Shown: piece by piece, positions 1 through 11,677 of the stretch
How positions within the stretch are numbered: position 1 is the stretch's first letter
Layout: the number at the start of each line of letters is the position of its first letter
Assembly (NCBI GenBank): GCA_033064195.1
Contig: JARBJD010000045.1
Location: forward strand, 248,001 to 312,000
Reading direction: 5' to 3'
DNA length: 64,000 nucleotides
From: Blattamonas nauphoetae
Lineage: Eukaryota; Preaxostyla; Oxymonadida
Translations under genes and position numbers: made by a program
The notes under the pieces: generated by a model
Database searches by the model: none
Told to the model about the DNA's origin: nothing
What the model saw: only the letters and a program-made list of their open reading frames with translations

Positions 1-94
1 GACGGAAGAGGCGAACGAGGTCTGGGTCGGTGAAATCGCTTGGTAAAAATTTAACAAAGAGATTCTGCCGGTCAAATTGCTCCCAAGAACTCAT
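1..94 (-). CDS. N-terminus of an RNA-recognition-motif protein (runs off left edge)
   Basis: Reading leftward from an ATG at 94, an open frame gives about 31 residues beginning MSSWEQFDRQNLFVKFLP and continuing SDFTDPDLVRLF. The string LFVKFLP fits the RNP2 strand of an RRM domain, and the following 'D.DLVRLF' fits its first helix. The rest of the gene lies outside the window, so the partner and pathway cannot be named. RRM proteins generally bind single-stranded RNA. About 230 bp separates this start from the stop of the next minus-strand gene, which would be a normal spacing. Confidence 0.6.
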   Translation of the reverse strand, partial: MSSWEQFDRQNLFVKFLPSDFTDPDLVRLFR

Positions 95-320
95 TTGATG
101 ACTTCAGCGCAATAATATATTCTCAGAAGAGAAAAATGTTATTGTTGAAACGAAGTGGCGAGAAGAAACAACAAAGGGTTGATCCTCAGGAACGCTGCAA
201 TCTGTCGTGTTTTGATTCATGATTCCCACATCAACTAATAAACAGATCATGAAATGAGATTCAAGAGACAGAAAACAACAGAATAACATGAACACTCTCT
301 CAAGAATCAGATTACTGAGA

Positions 321-1684
321 CTACATGAACAAGTGGATCATGTGGGTTCTGTGCGGTAGAATTGACGCTCCTGAAAGAGTATAATCAAAGAAAGAACGAA
401 CAAACAGCCCATCATTTGTATATATCCCGTTATGGGGACCAAGAGTGGCAGAGATCTCTCCATGTTCAAGAGCATTGGAACCATTTAATAAAGAAGCATT
501 TTCGTTCGTAACAGTTGAATGTAAAGTGGATTTCTTTCGCGCTTTTTTGGACGTTCGATTGGCAGGGATGCTTGTGCTGATGAGCATCACAACTGCAAGG
601 CCACATTCACCAAGGGCGGTATTCACAGTTGACATGATGATGCGACTGAAGAGTGGGAAAATGAGAGGATGGTGAGGATGAATATTGTTCATGAATGAAT
701 CGGACGAATTTGTGAAAGGATGGAAAAAATGGGAAAGTGGGGAAATTAACGAACAAAGCATACGGTACTTGGTGTTCATCTTGGAGGAAGATAAGAACGA
801 GAAGTTGGACGGCACGGTAAGTGAAGATCAAGAGGCAGATGATCATTGGAATCATGACTTGTCTTCTGAGAGATGCCTGCTCAGGAAGCCCTCGTAGATG
901 TCTGATCATACACCAAATCCGACAGCCAGCGATGGTAAATCCAACCAGGAAGATGAGGTTGATTACAACGTAGTAGATCCCCTCCGCTTCATGGATTTTG
1001 GCTGCGCGATGGCTTGGTACGTCTGATTTATTTTCAAATACGGAGCAAAAGATGATAAAGAAGATGATTGGAGCAACTCCACATGTAAGAATATTGATTG
1101 TGATCATGATTCCCTTCAGAAATCGTTCATTGTGTTTTTGGACAAAGACGGTTAACCAATGGGTGAGGAGGAAGATGAATGAACTCAGAAAGAAGTAGCC
1201 GCCAAACATAGAGAATCCGGTTGCTCCTTTGCCCTGATTAGTGATTGGAGTGCAAAAATGCCGATAGGCGAATGTTGCAACAATTCTAAGGCGGAAAATT
1301 GAAGAAAAATCATTGAAAGGAGAAGTATAGAATAATATAATCGAATAACGAATGTAGAAAAAAGTATAGTTGGACTGACAGACTTTAGGATGAATGTGAT
1401 GATGATGCAGATTGAGAACAGAAAACGGAGGATTGGCCGGTAGAACTTTCGGCGCCGGTGTTTCAGGAAATAGACGCGAATAAATTCCTCGATGGAATAA
1501 ATGCAGACGACGATGAACATCCCACTGAAAAAAAAGAGTGAAAAAAATGGTGACAAATGACTACAAAACGATGAATAAACCCTTGGACATAGTTGAATGC
1601 GAGGTCAAGATCATCTTTTTTATACATATCATGACCTAGGGAAGTGAGTACGTCCGAAGAGGTGGAAGAGATCGGCTGTGGCAT
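321..1684 (-). CDS. Multi-pass membrane protein, THH1/TOM1/TOM3-like topology, 4 exons
   Basis: Splicing three introns (1525-1580, 1286-1383, 646-763 on the plus-strand scale) gives a 363-residue protein with an exact codon count. The start is taken as the ATG at 1684 (MPQPISSTSSDVL). Several hydrophobic stretches alternate with short charged loops: GMFIVVCIYS, ILRFLFSICIIITFIL, GGYFFLSSFIFLLTHW, GVAPIIFFIIFC, YYVVINLIFLVGF and MIPMIICLLIFTY. The C-terminal 90 residues are Ser/Thr-rich and probably cytoplasmic. Seven-helix organisation and the loop pattern recall THH1/TOM1/TOM3-domain proteins, but I recognise no diagnostic motif, so the family name is tentative. Introns end in polypyrimidine tracts followed by AG, like those of the kinase gene to the right. 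Confidence 0.7.
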
Positions 1685-1882
1685 CGACAGGTATTGATGG
1701 CAGAAAAACGCGAAGAAATGAATGAATCTTGAACAGGTAACGAAATCAAGATCAATCACCCGACCTGGACGGAAGACGATGAAGATCGGTGAAGGATAAT
1801 GGATCAGATCTTAAGTTGAGAGATGCTCCTTTTCAAATTCGTTGAATGAAATGCCAATATGGAATAAAGAACGCAAATATGA

Positions 1883-4800
1883 TCACAATTCTCGTATTTC
1901 ATGCTTCTTAACAGTCTTCCGCTTGAACCAGCGTCGAAACAAAGACTTATTCCGCTTTTCCTCTTCGATGCGCTCTCTTTCTCTCCTCTCAGCCTCCTCC
2001 CTGATCAATCGTGCTTCTTCCTCCATCCTTCTCTTCACCATCTCCTCTCGCTCGATCTTCTCGCTTTCCGTCTCAAGCTTCCATCCCTTTGCTTCCAACT
2101 TCTTCTTCAATTGGAACGCCCCAAGGCAATGCAAATACTCTCTGCGGACAATCGGCTGTGCTTCAGTTGTTAAGACGAAGATATCCAACGGGAGAACAGT
2201 GGACGGCGGCGTGAAACACAAATAAAGATATTTCAGCGTTTCTCCGAGCCAATATGAAGGCATGAGATCCAAATGTGTCGATTCTGGGTCAGAATCAGTC
2301 GTCCCATTCTTATTCTGTTCTTCCCACTCCGGCCCAACACAATTCCGAACACATGCGAACCCATTGTCAACTTTTGCAGTTCGCAGGAACATGTCAAGAA
2401 CCCACTCCGCTTGCTGTCTCACCTCCTCCTCTCGTCCCATCTCCCTCGAATAAACAGACGTTCTGATCGAATAAAACAGCGATTCCACGAGTTCTGGGCG
2501 AAGAAGGTTCATTTCTTCGTTTGAGGCAGCTTGCATCAGTGGGAGTTGGTTCGGAGGAGAGAGAAAAGTGGAGTAGAACGAAGAGAGAACGTGTGGCTCG
2601 AGAAGCGGGTTCCTACCGATCATTATTCCAGATTCCTCCATTTCTTGTGAATTCGAATTCCCTTTCTTCGTTTTGTGTTGAGTTGAGTCAATGTCGGTCT
2701 CAGCGTGTGCGGTTGAGCAGATCGAACTGCGTCTGTGCATTCGTTTCTGCAATCTTTCGATTCTGTCCTCTCTCTTCTTCCGACTTCTCATAAATGCAGC
2801 TGAAGGAGTGGCTGTGTCTGACAATGACGGGAAGATGAGAGAAGATGGAACAGTTGCGTTCCAGGCTCCCAATCTCCTTCCCTCATTCGACACTCCCACA
2901 ACCACCATCACATCACTCACACACGCAATTCGTTCCTCGCCACGCGTGAACTCACATTCTTCGCTCAGAATGCTCTTTCTGCTCGTTTGGGACGAGATCG
3001 TGATCGCTGGATGGATGACTTGCTGTTTCTGGGATTTCTTGGACTTTCCATTGGTTGGTGGATATGGCGTTTCCCACTTCGATTTCGATGATTCTGTTGT
3101 TTTCTTGAGATTCTGCGCTTTATGTCGATTCTGTTCATCTTCGTCTAAATTCTGCCCGATGCTCATTTCTGTCTCCCCACTTCGGATCAACGTGGCCTCC
3201 ATTCCGATTCCAGCTCTCGTTCTCGAATACAGCTGGAGACCTGTCGTTGTCAGATGGTGTCCAATCGTGTTCAGATCAGACCACAGCTTCCCGAAGTGGA
3301 TGTGAGGGGGGAGAGGAGGGGATGTCACAGCTGGCGAGGAGAGAGATGCGTTTTCCATGGCAGTGTCAGAATTCTCGAAAATCCGAACGATTTCGTCGTT
3401 TTCTTCGTTTTCAGTCTTCTCCAAACGCCAGTTGTTCATGTATCTGCTTCCCAACATCAAATTGCCAGCAAAGAAGAAGACGAGATGCTCCGTTCGCTGC
3501 GAGCCAAGTGGACAGGGAATGAAGAAGAGATCTGCCCAAGACGAGCATGTTTGTGACGAGGGAGTGGAGAGCGTGAGAGATGAGGGTTTTGCGTTTGGTG
3601 AGCAAATGAAACAAGACGATGGCGAGGATGGATGGAGAGGGAGGGAGGCAGAGGGGAGGTGGGAGACAGGCTCGGTGGATGGTTTGGATGGTTGTGTGTC
3701 TGTTTGGGATTCTTTTGGTGGGAGTGGAGATGAGGGAGTGGTGTGAGGTTGTGTGGATGTTTGTTCGGATGGGGGAGAGAGCGAGTCGCTTGTGGTGTTC
3801 TCAGCATACTCAGAAAGCTCTCTTTGTGACTGTGCGTTCACTGCATCATCTTTCATCGATCCTGACTCCCCTTTCGTCGAAATGTGAGTGGAACCACTGC
3901 TTTCATTTGTTGATTGGCCAGTCGAGACGGGATTGGTGTCTGTCTGGTGCAATTCTGGCTTGTTTTGTTCTCCGATTGGATTGAGAGGGAGATTTTTCAA
4001 CTTTTCTTCCATTTTCAGTTTTTCTGTTTCGACCATCTGCTCCTTCTCGTTCTTCTCCTTTTCCAATTGTCTCCTGACCTCATCTTGCTTCCTCTCATTC
4101 TCTCTCCTCTCTCTCCTCTTCATCACTTCCTCCCTTCGTCTCCTCTCTTCCTCCTCCCTTGCCTTGCTCTCTTCCTCTCCTCGCTCCTCCCAACACACAC
4201 CCTGTGTGCTCATCAACACCTCACTTCCAAAACCAATTGTGCTTTTCCTCCACTCCTTCTTCAACCACTGGCTGGTCTCCATCGATTCCTCAACTGCCCC
4301 CTCACTCCACAGCAGCGAGTGAAGAAGAGGGAAGAACGAAGCCGGCGGCGTGTCATGGCAAAGAGCGTAAATCGAGGCAGCTGGTGAATGCGAGTTATGG
4401 GCGAGTTGGTGATCGGTGGGGTCTTCAGACTGGATTGGAGGATCGTTGGGTGATGGGTGGGCGGTTTGATCGGCGGGATCGTCCTTCAGGACTTGGTGGA
4501 TTTTCACCACGTCAGATCTCCCACTCATCCCAAAATATTCGCTTCCTTTGATTAAATATTCGTAAAATGAATCGCCGTAAGCTCCAACTGTCAGCATTTC
4601 GCGCGAAAAATGGCCTGTTCGCGTGTCAACGAAGGCTGGATAAGTCCCTTTGAATTGTGTGTTCTCGGTGACTTTGGAGACGATAACAAGGGGAGTGGTG
4701 GTGTATTCATGATGGTTTGCACGAGCTCTTCCTTTCCCCTTCCACGATAACGTGGATGGGAGAGAGAGGATCTCTTCATAAGTAATCACTTTCGGCTTGT

Positions 4801-5842
4801 CTTGTTCCGATTCGGTATCGTTCCGGTGATTCTCCTCAATGTGATCAACCATAGCGTCGATGTTGGCCATCATCCAAACTCGATCACCAAGGGCGGCTAA
4901 TTCCATGAATAGACAAGCGTCGGCGAGGGTGGTTGATCCATTCGGAATTAGTGGGTCACTGTGGTCTTTCTTCTTGTTTTCATAGTTGTTAATGTTCATA
5001 GAATTGTATCTGCGCTTCTTCTTCTCCGTAGCTTCATCTTCTTCGGTATAATCGTCCCAAAATGAGTCTTCTTCAGCAGGCTCCGGATTTTTTCCAAAAC
5101 ACATCTCCATTTCAGGTGCTACGATCCATTCGTCTTGAAAACCTTCAATTATCTCGGTCCCAATCTCTTCTGCCTTGCGGAGAAAGACTTCGTCACCAGT
5201 CAGGTCAAACGCACTGAGAAGTCCACCGAGAATACGAATTGTGATTTCAAAACGAGAGCCACAGCGAGGCCGATCGAATTCGAGGTCATTTGCAATGAAT
5301 TCACGAGCTGAAGAGAAGAGGGCGTCATTGGCGAAGAGATGGATTGTTGAGAGAGAATCGATGATGGTTGTTCCAAGTCCTATGGGGATGAGAGAACAAG
5401 AAATCAGGAATATGATGGACGAAATACACAAAAGAAAGAAACGAACAGAGAAATATGAAGATATCGGAGAAAAGGTGTTGATGGATGAAGTGAGTGAACT
5501 TTCACACCTCCCAACCAATTATTGGGCTTCTTAGAAAGAGGATGAAGTTCATCCGCTCCCCAAGCATATTGTTCATATGATTTCCAACTGTGCATAAATG
5601 CATCCTTGATTCTGGCTCGTTGAGATTCAAACTCAGTATAGTCTCGTTGCGGTTGCCAGATTGGCTTTGTTGAGCAGAATTGAAACCAACCCGGAGGTAT
5701 ATTGTGAGGGGTAGGAGGTGGAAAGCCCGAGACCTGCGAGGAGAGAGACAAATCGAGGGGTACGTGAATACTGTCTACATACCTCTTTAGCGGATGATGA
5801 CTCAGTTGAGAACAGAAAATGAATCAAGAGAGAAGCAATCAT
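1883..5842 (-). CDS. GH47 alpha-mannosidase-like protein with very large disordered/coiled-coil insert, 3 exons
   Basis: Exons 5783-5842, 5508-5733 and 1883-5379 join in frame to 1260 residues. The N-terminus (MIASLLIHFLFSTESSSAKE) looks like a signal peptide. GH47 landmarks follow in order: GLGTTIIDSL near residue 96, RFEITIRILGGLL near 135, TVGAYGDSFYEYL near 358, LRPELVESLF near 1055, and ETLKYLYLCF with TEAQP near 1150-1170. GH47 enzymes trim alpha-1,2-mannose from N-glycans in the ER/Golgi, or act as EDEM factors in ER-associated degradation. The usual catalytic domain is about 450 residues; here it spans over 1000. A Glu/Arg-rich coiled coil and Ser/Pro-rich low complexity (roughly residues 430-700) sit in the middle. 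A highly charged tail ends the protein. Introns are 49 and 128 bp. The start is the only upstream ATG in frame with a hydrophobic leader. Whether it is an active mannosidase or an EDEM-like lectin is not decided by sequence alone. Confidence 0.85.
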
Positions 5843-6054
5843 GGAATGGGGAGTCGGTACGGGATGAGGTCAAGCCTGAGATTGATCCAACCCATCAGAC
5901 CCGACTGTGAAAGTTGATTGAGTCAGTGAAGAGTTCTCAGGAGAATTATAATAAATTCACACACCAACGTACATGTGATTTGGAGAACAAACGAGGCCCA
6001 CTTCAATGTCCATCATTTCACCTCGATCGAACCACAGTGTTTTATTATCTGTCA
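5843..6054. promoter_or_regulatory. Divergent intergenic region between GH47 gene and kinase gene
   Basis: Only 212 bp separates the two start codons, which face away from each other, so this stretch must hold both promoters. I see no clear TATA box. The sequence just before the kinase ATG is AT-rich. An alternative upstream kinase start in the same frame (from 5914) cannot be excluded. Confidence 0.4.
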
Positions 6055-9000
6055 ATGATCCCTGATGCAACGTTGCTAGAAAATAGTGGCTGTGTAGTAT
6101 GTTTCTTCTTTATCTCATTGATCCGAGGGATATGCATTTCTCGGTCTTTTTCTCCAGTTCTCTGAGTTTTCTTTGATTCAAAAACTCTTCAGGACAAGGT
6201 CAATTCGGACGGTATTTCTCGCTTGTCATTCTGAACATTTTCAGAGTCTACTGCGTTCAACAGTCAAATGGAAATATCTCCGCGGCAAAAATCATCGATG
6301 ACCAGGGAGTTGCTCAAAAAGAGTTTTCCATTGCCACTCTTCTCGCCCAGTATGATTTTTGTCGATGCTCATTCTCTCGCATAGGCTATGTGAGAAGCAT
6401 CGATATCTTACAATCACGTACAACGCACTCAGATGCCCAACAACTGAACAACTTGTCCTTTTCATGGATTATGCTGATCGTGGGGTTTATCTCGCCTTTC
6501 TGTTCATCTGTTCAGAATGTTAGTGATATTATTAAGGCCACTCAAAGCCACGGTGCCCCTGAAACTCTTGTGAAGAAGATCGTCTTCATGATTGGTCTGC
6601 ACAATTCATCTTTTTGACATAAAATCACAGCTCATGGACTCACGCAACTACATATTAACAACTTCATTCATCGGTTTTGTCCTTTTTCTTCATTTGTTCA
6701 GAGATATCAAACCAGATAACATCCTCCTCGCTTACGATCCAAAAACATTGACAGTTCGAACGCTAATCTCTGATTACGGTCTTCTCCGGCAAGTGGGTGA
6801 TTCAAATCAATCCCTTGGGGAGGTTTCGATGACCGTGTGCGGGTTTGTCTTGTCATTCTATCTCACATTTTCGTCGCCCTCGAAGAACACCCCTATACAT
6901 GGTATTTTCGCTCTTTCTCTATTTTTTTCCAAGTCTCCCGAAGCATTAGATGAAGAGCCATATGATCAATCACTCGATATCTGGTCACTTGGCTGTATTA
7001 CTTACGAGTTGTTGCAAGGAACGTCTGTCCTTTCATCTTTGATCTCTCCCCATGCCTCAGACATCCATTTCTATCAACAGGATATATGTCTCTTCGCCGG
7101 TTTGCCTTGACTCTCTTCATTACTTCTCCAGAAAGGTGGACGAGCCACCGCCACCAATCACCACCCAGCAACTCTCCAAAGAGTGCCAAGATTTCCTCAG
7201 TCAGACCATCCAAAAAGACAAGAATCTGCGACTGTCAGCGAGCAAAGGGACGTTGTTATCTCATCCATGGCTCTCCAATTTGAACGACCAAAATACCGAA
7301 CTCACTTGGGACGAATATGTTTCTTTATCGTCTCCAAACACGATCCCACAAGATGTTGATGTTGAGAGAACACAAAATCTTCCCAAAAACATGATATCTG
7401 GCAATCGCTCACATATTCAGGATCAGCAAGCAGATGACCCAATATTTTTGTCACAACAGAACATCTACTCAGCCAATATACCTCCCAATATCTCCCTTAT
7501 CCACACTCAATTAGCGCCTAACACTTCAACTCTTATAAATCCCACTGGCAACTTGTCCTCCGGTCCACCATTCAATTATCAACAGCAGCTGTACCAATCT
7601 GGTTACTCCCAACAGAATCCTTCATCGCAACCATTCCAGACAGGCCAGCAGGGAGAACAACTACCAATTGGTGGATTTGTGCAGAACGAGACTCAGACAC
7701 AGAATCAACCGCAGATGCACCAGAATCAATTTGCCCAACAGATGTCGCCATCGCAACAATTCTCGACAGGCCAGCAGGGAGAACAACTACCAATTGGTGG
7801 ATTTGTGCAGAACGAGACTCAGACACAGAATCAACCGCAGATGCACCAGAATCAATTTGCCCAACAGATGTCGCCATCGCAACAATTCTCGACAGGCCAG
7901 CAGGGAGAACAACTACCAATTGGTGGATTTCCACCGAACGAGACTCAGACACAGAATCAACCGCAGATGCACCAGAATCAATTTGCCCAACAGATGTCGC
8001 CATCGCAACAATTCTCGACAGGCCAGCAGGCAGAACAACTACCAATTGGTGGATTTGTGCAGAACGAGACTCAGACACAGAATCAACCGCAGATGCACCA
8101 GAATCAATTTGCCCAACAGATGTCGCCATCGCAACAATTCTCGACAGGCCAGCAGGGAGAACAACTACCAATTGGTGGATTTCCACCGAACGAGACTCAG
8201 ACACAGAATCAACCGCAGATGCACCAGAATCAATTTGCCCAACAGATGTCGCCATCGCAACAATTCTCGACAGGCCAGCAGGCAGAACAACTACCAATTG
8301 GTGGATTTGTGCAGAACGAGACTCAGACACAGAATCAACCGCAGATGCACCAGAATCAATTTGCCCAACAGATGTCGCCATCGCAACAATTCTCGACAGG
8401 CCAGCAGGCAGAACAACTACCAATTGGTGGATTTGTGCAGAACGAGACTCAGACACAGAATCAACCGCAGATGCACCAGAATCAATTTGCCCAACAGATG
8501 TCGCCATCGCAACAATTCTCGACAGGCCAGCAGGCAGAACAACTACCAATTGGTGGATTTCCACCGAACGAGACTCAGACACAGAACCAACCGCTGATCC
8601 CAAACCAGCACCCCCTTGCATTCTCATATCCTCAATCAACCCCGCAGGTGTTCGGGAATCCACCTCCCACTGTCGAGGAGCACCAACTGACTGTCTCTCC
8701 CACTCAACCATTTGTTCAACAAATGCAACAACCCATCAGCCAACAGTATGGCCAAAACTTCTCCATTTACGCCCAGGATGTTGGCAATCATCAGACATAT
8801 CATCCACTCACTCAAACCACTCAACAGTTTTGTTCAAACCTGCCAAACCAACAATTCGACCAAGTCTGCCACCCATCCACACACAATGATCGAAATGATA
8901 CTCCGATTGTTTCAGACGTAGAATATTCCACTGGACAACGTGCTGATGATCAACTTCCACAAATTAACCAACAATCCACGTCTCCAGACCACACGCCACC

Positions 9001-10372
9001 TTCCTCACCTCACCAGATCCCAGTGCCGATCGCACATCGAACTCCATCACCACCAAAAGAAGATGAACAAGGCGGAACATCGAATCCACAACAAACTCGT
9101 AACGGCCCGCGGAATTGGCGGAAAATCCCATCAAAAGCGGGTCGAACCTCTCCGATCTCACTTGGAACATCACCGTCCTATCAACAAAACCTCTCTCAGA
9201 ATGGAGACTATCTTCAGATATATGCCCCACAAACTCAAATCACACCCCAATCTCATCTAGACTCACCAAGCCAACAACTCTCTCATCCACCCACATCTCC
9301 TTCGAAGGACAGTGCGAGTGGTGTGGGAGGGCAACCACGTGTTCCATCACCCTCTCTCATGGTTCAGACCGGGAAATTTAAACGAGAAAGGAAACCAGAA
9401 GAAGCGATGGTCTGCGAGTTCTGCGGACTTAGTTTTCCTTCTTCGAAGTTCGAACAGCATCGCTCGACTTGCTCCGCGAAAGCAGAAGAAGAAAAGAGAA
9501 AAGAACAAGAAGCACAAAATGCAGAAGTTCAGAAGAAGAACGAAGCGTGGGCCAACGAAGACGTTTCGTGCACTTTCTGCCAATCCCGGGTTCTTCGAAA
9601 AAGATCAACAATGCCAGCCCATCTTCTGGGCGACTGTCCTATGCACAGATTAACGAAACCTATAATCTGCCCGATCTGCTGGTCTGAAATCGCAACTGTT
9701 GATGCCCTCACCACTCATTTAGTCAACGCACACAGCGACGTTCTCGAAGCAGCAAGAGACAATGGAGTCCGATGTGGAGGATGTGGGAAGCACATGCCAT
9801 TCGATGATTTTCTCCCTCACGTTGCAGGTTGTGCCTCTCGGGAAATTCGAAGATACTTCCTCTGCCCAATCTGCTTCAAATTCTGTTCCAAAGATTCGGT
9901 GCTCTCTCATGTTAAAGAAGCACATTACCAAGAATTCAGACCTTTCGAACCAGTCAAGTGTCAGTTCTGTATTCAGAAAGTGAAGAGGAATGGGATGGCC
10001 GCTCATTTGTTGAATTCCTGTTCCTTTACCTATCTCCACGCGAGTTTTCCGTGCAACTTTTGCCAAGCTATTGTGCCCTACAACGACTTCCCCACCCATT
10101 ACCAAAACGCACACAGAAACGAATTCGTCACTGCCGTTGAAAGCACAGGATTTGTCAAATGTGTGAAATGCACCGGTTTTGTTCATCGAAGCGAGTTTGC
10201 GAAACATGTCCTCGATGTCTGTCGAGGGAGACAAGAACAACATCCGTCTGTCTGTCCACTCTGCTTCAAACTGCTGGTGGATGAAAAGATAAGAGATCAC
10301 GTCAAATCAGTCCATCGTAAACAACTGGGTCTCAAGGAACGAGTTGTTGAATTTCTCTTCGCCTTCGACTAG
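6055..10372 (+). CDS. Serine/threonine protein kinase with Gln-rich tandem repeats and nine C-terminal zinc fingers, 12 exons
   Basis: Eleven introns of 28-49 bp (6097-6127, 6144-6192, 6212-6244, 6350-6384, 6485-6515, 6595-6630, 6674-6701, 6843-6885, 6902-6933, 7023-7060, 7088-7131) all begin GT and end AG. Removing them yields 1305 residues with no stop. The kinase domain (about residues 17-272) has the glycine loop LGQGQFGRVY, the lysine in AAKIID, the catalytic loop HRDIKPDNILL, DYG in place of DFG, and the activation segment GTPLYMSPEAL. A 42-residue Gln/Asn-rich unit is then repeated eight times. Nine Cys/His fingers (about 985-1290) follow, for example CEFCGLSF..HRSTC and CPICFKFC..HVKEAH. 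They alternate between CCHC and CCHH ends. All essential kinase residues are visible, so activity is likely; substrates are unknown. The ATG at 6055 is chosen because it leads directly into the domain, although the frame is open further upstream. Confidence 0.88.
7643..8600 (+). repeat. 126-bp in-frame tandem repeat (8 units) in the kinase gene
   Basis: Units start every 126 bp from 7643 to 8525 and encode 42 residues each, beginning GQQGEQLPIGGF. Units differ mainly at two positions: Gly or Ala after GQQ, and VQ or PP after GGF. The eighth unit diverges half-way. Near identity between units points to recent expansion or homogenisation. Because 126 is divisible by three, other frames also stay open here. 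Confidence 0.95.
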
Positions 10373-10672
10373 TCCAAACAGGCCGTTTTTGCCTCACGAC
10401 TCACAGCCTTCCACGGATGTTCGCTCATTTTCACTCCTACCATTATGTTGCTGGGTTTATCGCGACAACTACAAAGCTTCACACAATTTCAATAAGCGAA
10501 AAGAACACCTGATTCATTTCTCACTTTCCTTTTCATTCCTTTTCAACTAGCAGTTCAATCATTTTGAATTTTTCGAAACCTTGGATCAATATCAGGACCT
10601 TATTAACTCGAGTATTCCTGAAACAATCCATTGCTCCTATTTCGGATGTTCGAATCCCAGTTCAATCATCAC
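10373..10672. other. Intergenic gap between kinase and LysM-GH19 genes
   Basis: This 300-bp stretch is pyrimidine- and A-rich. No coding frame supported by motifs was found. It should contain the 3' end of the kinase transcript and the promoter of the secreted glycoside hydrolase. Confidence 0.5.
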
Positions 10673-11457
10673 ATGTTCATCCTTCCAGCATTCTCCCTCT
10701 TCGTCGCCTGTCAGTTCACAGCACCGGAGTCGAACGACTTCAACTACACAATCGCAAAGGGCGACACTCTCACATCAATCGCCAAGAAATTCGGGACAAC
10801 CGTCGCCGCGATTGTCAGGTTGAACAACATCGCTGATCCAAACAAAATCTCTGTTGGGCAAGTCATCAAGATCCCAGGCTCTTCTGGTGGTACTATGTCG
10901 AGTGATTAGATGAATATATTCGGCTGGATCGATACAAGGACAGCACGCCTGACCGATCTCAACCGTTGCCTCAAGACATTCGACATCACCACTCAAAACC
11001 GTATCCGCCACTTCATGTCGCAGACTGGTCATGAATCCGGACTTGGAAAATGGACAGTCGAGCTTGCTTCGGGACAGGCCTACGAAGGAAGAAAAGATTT
11101 GGGCAACATCCAACCAGGCGATGGTCCGCGATTCGGGGGTGCCGGATATTTGCAAGTTTGCCCTTTTCTTTCTTTCTGTCATGTCTCCCCTTCTCTCTCC
11201 TCGTTCAGATGACCGGACGATCAAACTACCAACGCTTCGCGAACTACGTCGGTGACCAGAATGTGATGCAGGACTGTCACTACGTGGCCTCCAAATACGC
11301 GTGGAAGAGCGCGGGATTCTGGCGGTACAATGCAGGAATGAACGCACTTTGCGACCACGGCGCGTCTGTCGAAACAATCACTCGAAGGGTCAATGGAGGC
11401 ACCAATGAGCTTACTGACCGTCAAGCCAAGTACACCAAGGCTTGTGGTATTTTCTAA
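10673..11457 (+). CDS. Secreted LysM + GH19-type lysozyme/chitinase, intron-bearing, probable bacterial origin
   Basis: The ATG at 10673 opens a signal peptide (MFILPAFSLFVACQF). A LysM domain follows (FNYTIAKGDTLTSIAKKFGT through GQVIKIP), which binds peptidoglycan or chitin GlcNAc. A GH19-like catalytic domain comes next: QTGHESGLGKW, with the family's acid in GHESG, then YEGRKDLGNIQPGDGPRFGG, GYLQMTGRSNYQRF and RRVNGG. The intron 11156-11208 is clear and joins GYLQ to MTGRSNY. A second intron is needed between the domains because an in-frame TAG stands at 10907. A 42-bp GT-AG segment (10897-10938) removes it and keeps the frame, giving 229 residues. It lacks a strong pyrimidine tract, so that junction is less sure. 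The YEGRKDLGN..PGDGPRF block is typical of bacterial and phage endolysins. Lateral acquisition, and a role in lysing ingested bacteria, are inferences. Confidence 0.82.
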
Positions 11458-11677
11458 ACAGACTAATGTGCCTTTTTTCGAACTATGACATTTTTGACTC
11501 TTTCGGTTTTTCACTCACTATTTGAGATCAACAACTATTTTGTGAATCGGATATTTAAACGAAACCATGAGGTGATGTCAGAGTCGACAAAAAACTTACA
11601 AATAGTGTTTGCTGTCCAAGAGATGTCAGAATCAGTTCGAAACGTTCGCTGGTTCCAGTCCGATGCTATTCCTGTGA

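Noticed and set aside
3457-4387. Plus-strand frames inside the GH47 gene
   Set aside because: They are shadows of the low-complexity insert of the minus-strand gene; no motifs.
7572-8711. 379-residue antisense frame across the kinase repeats
   Set aside because: It exists only because the 126-bp unit is divisible by three and happens to lack stops on the other strand. It has no start context or motif, and the sense strand continues a well-supported exon.
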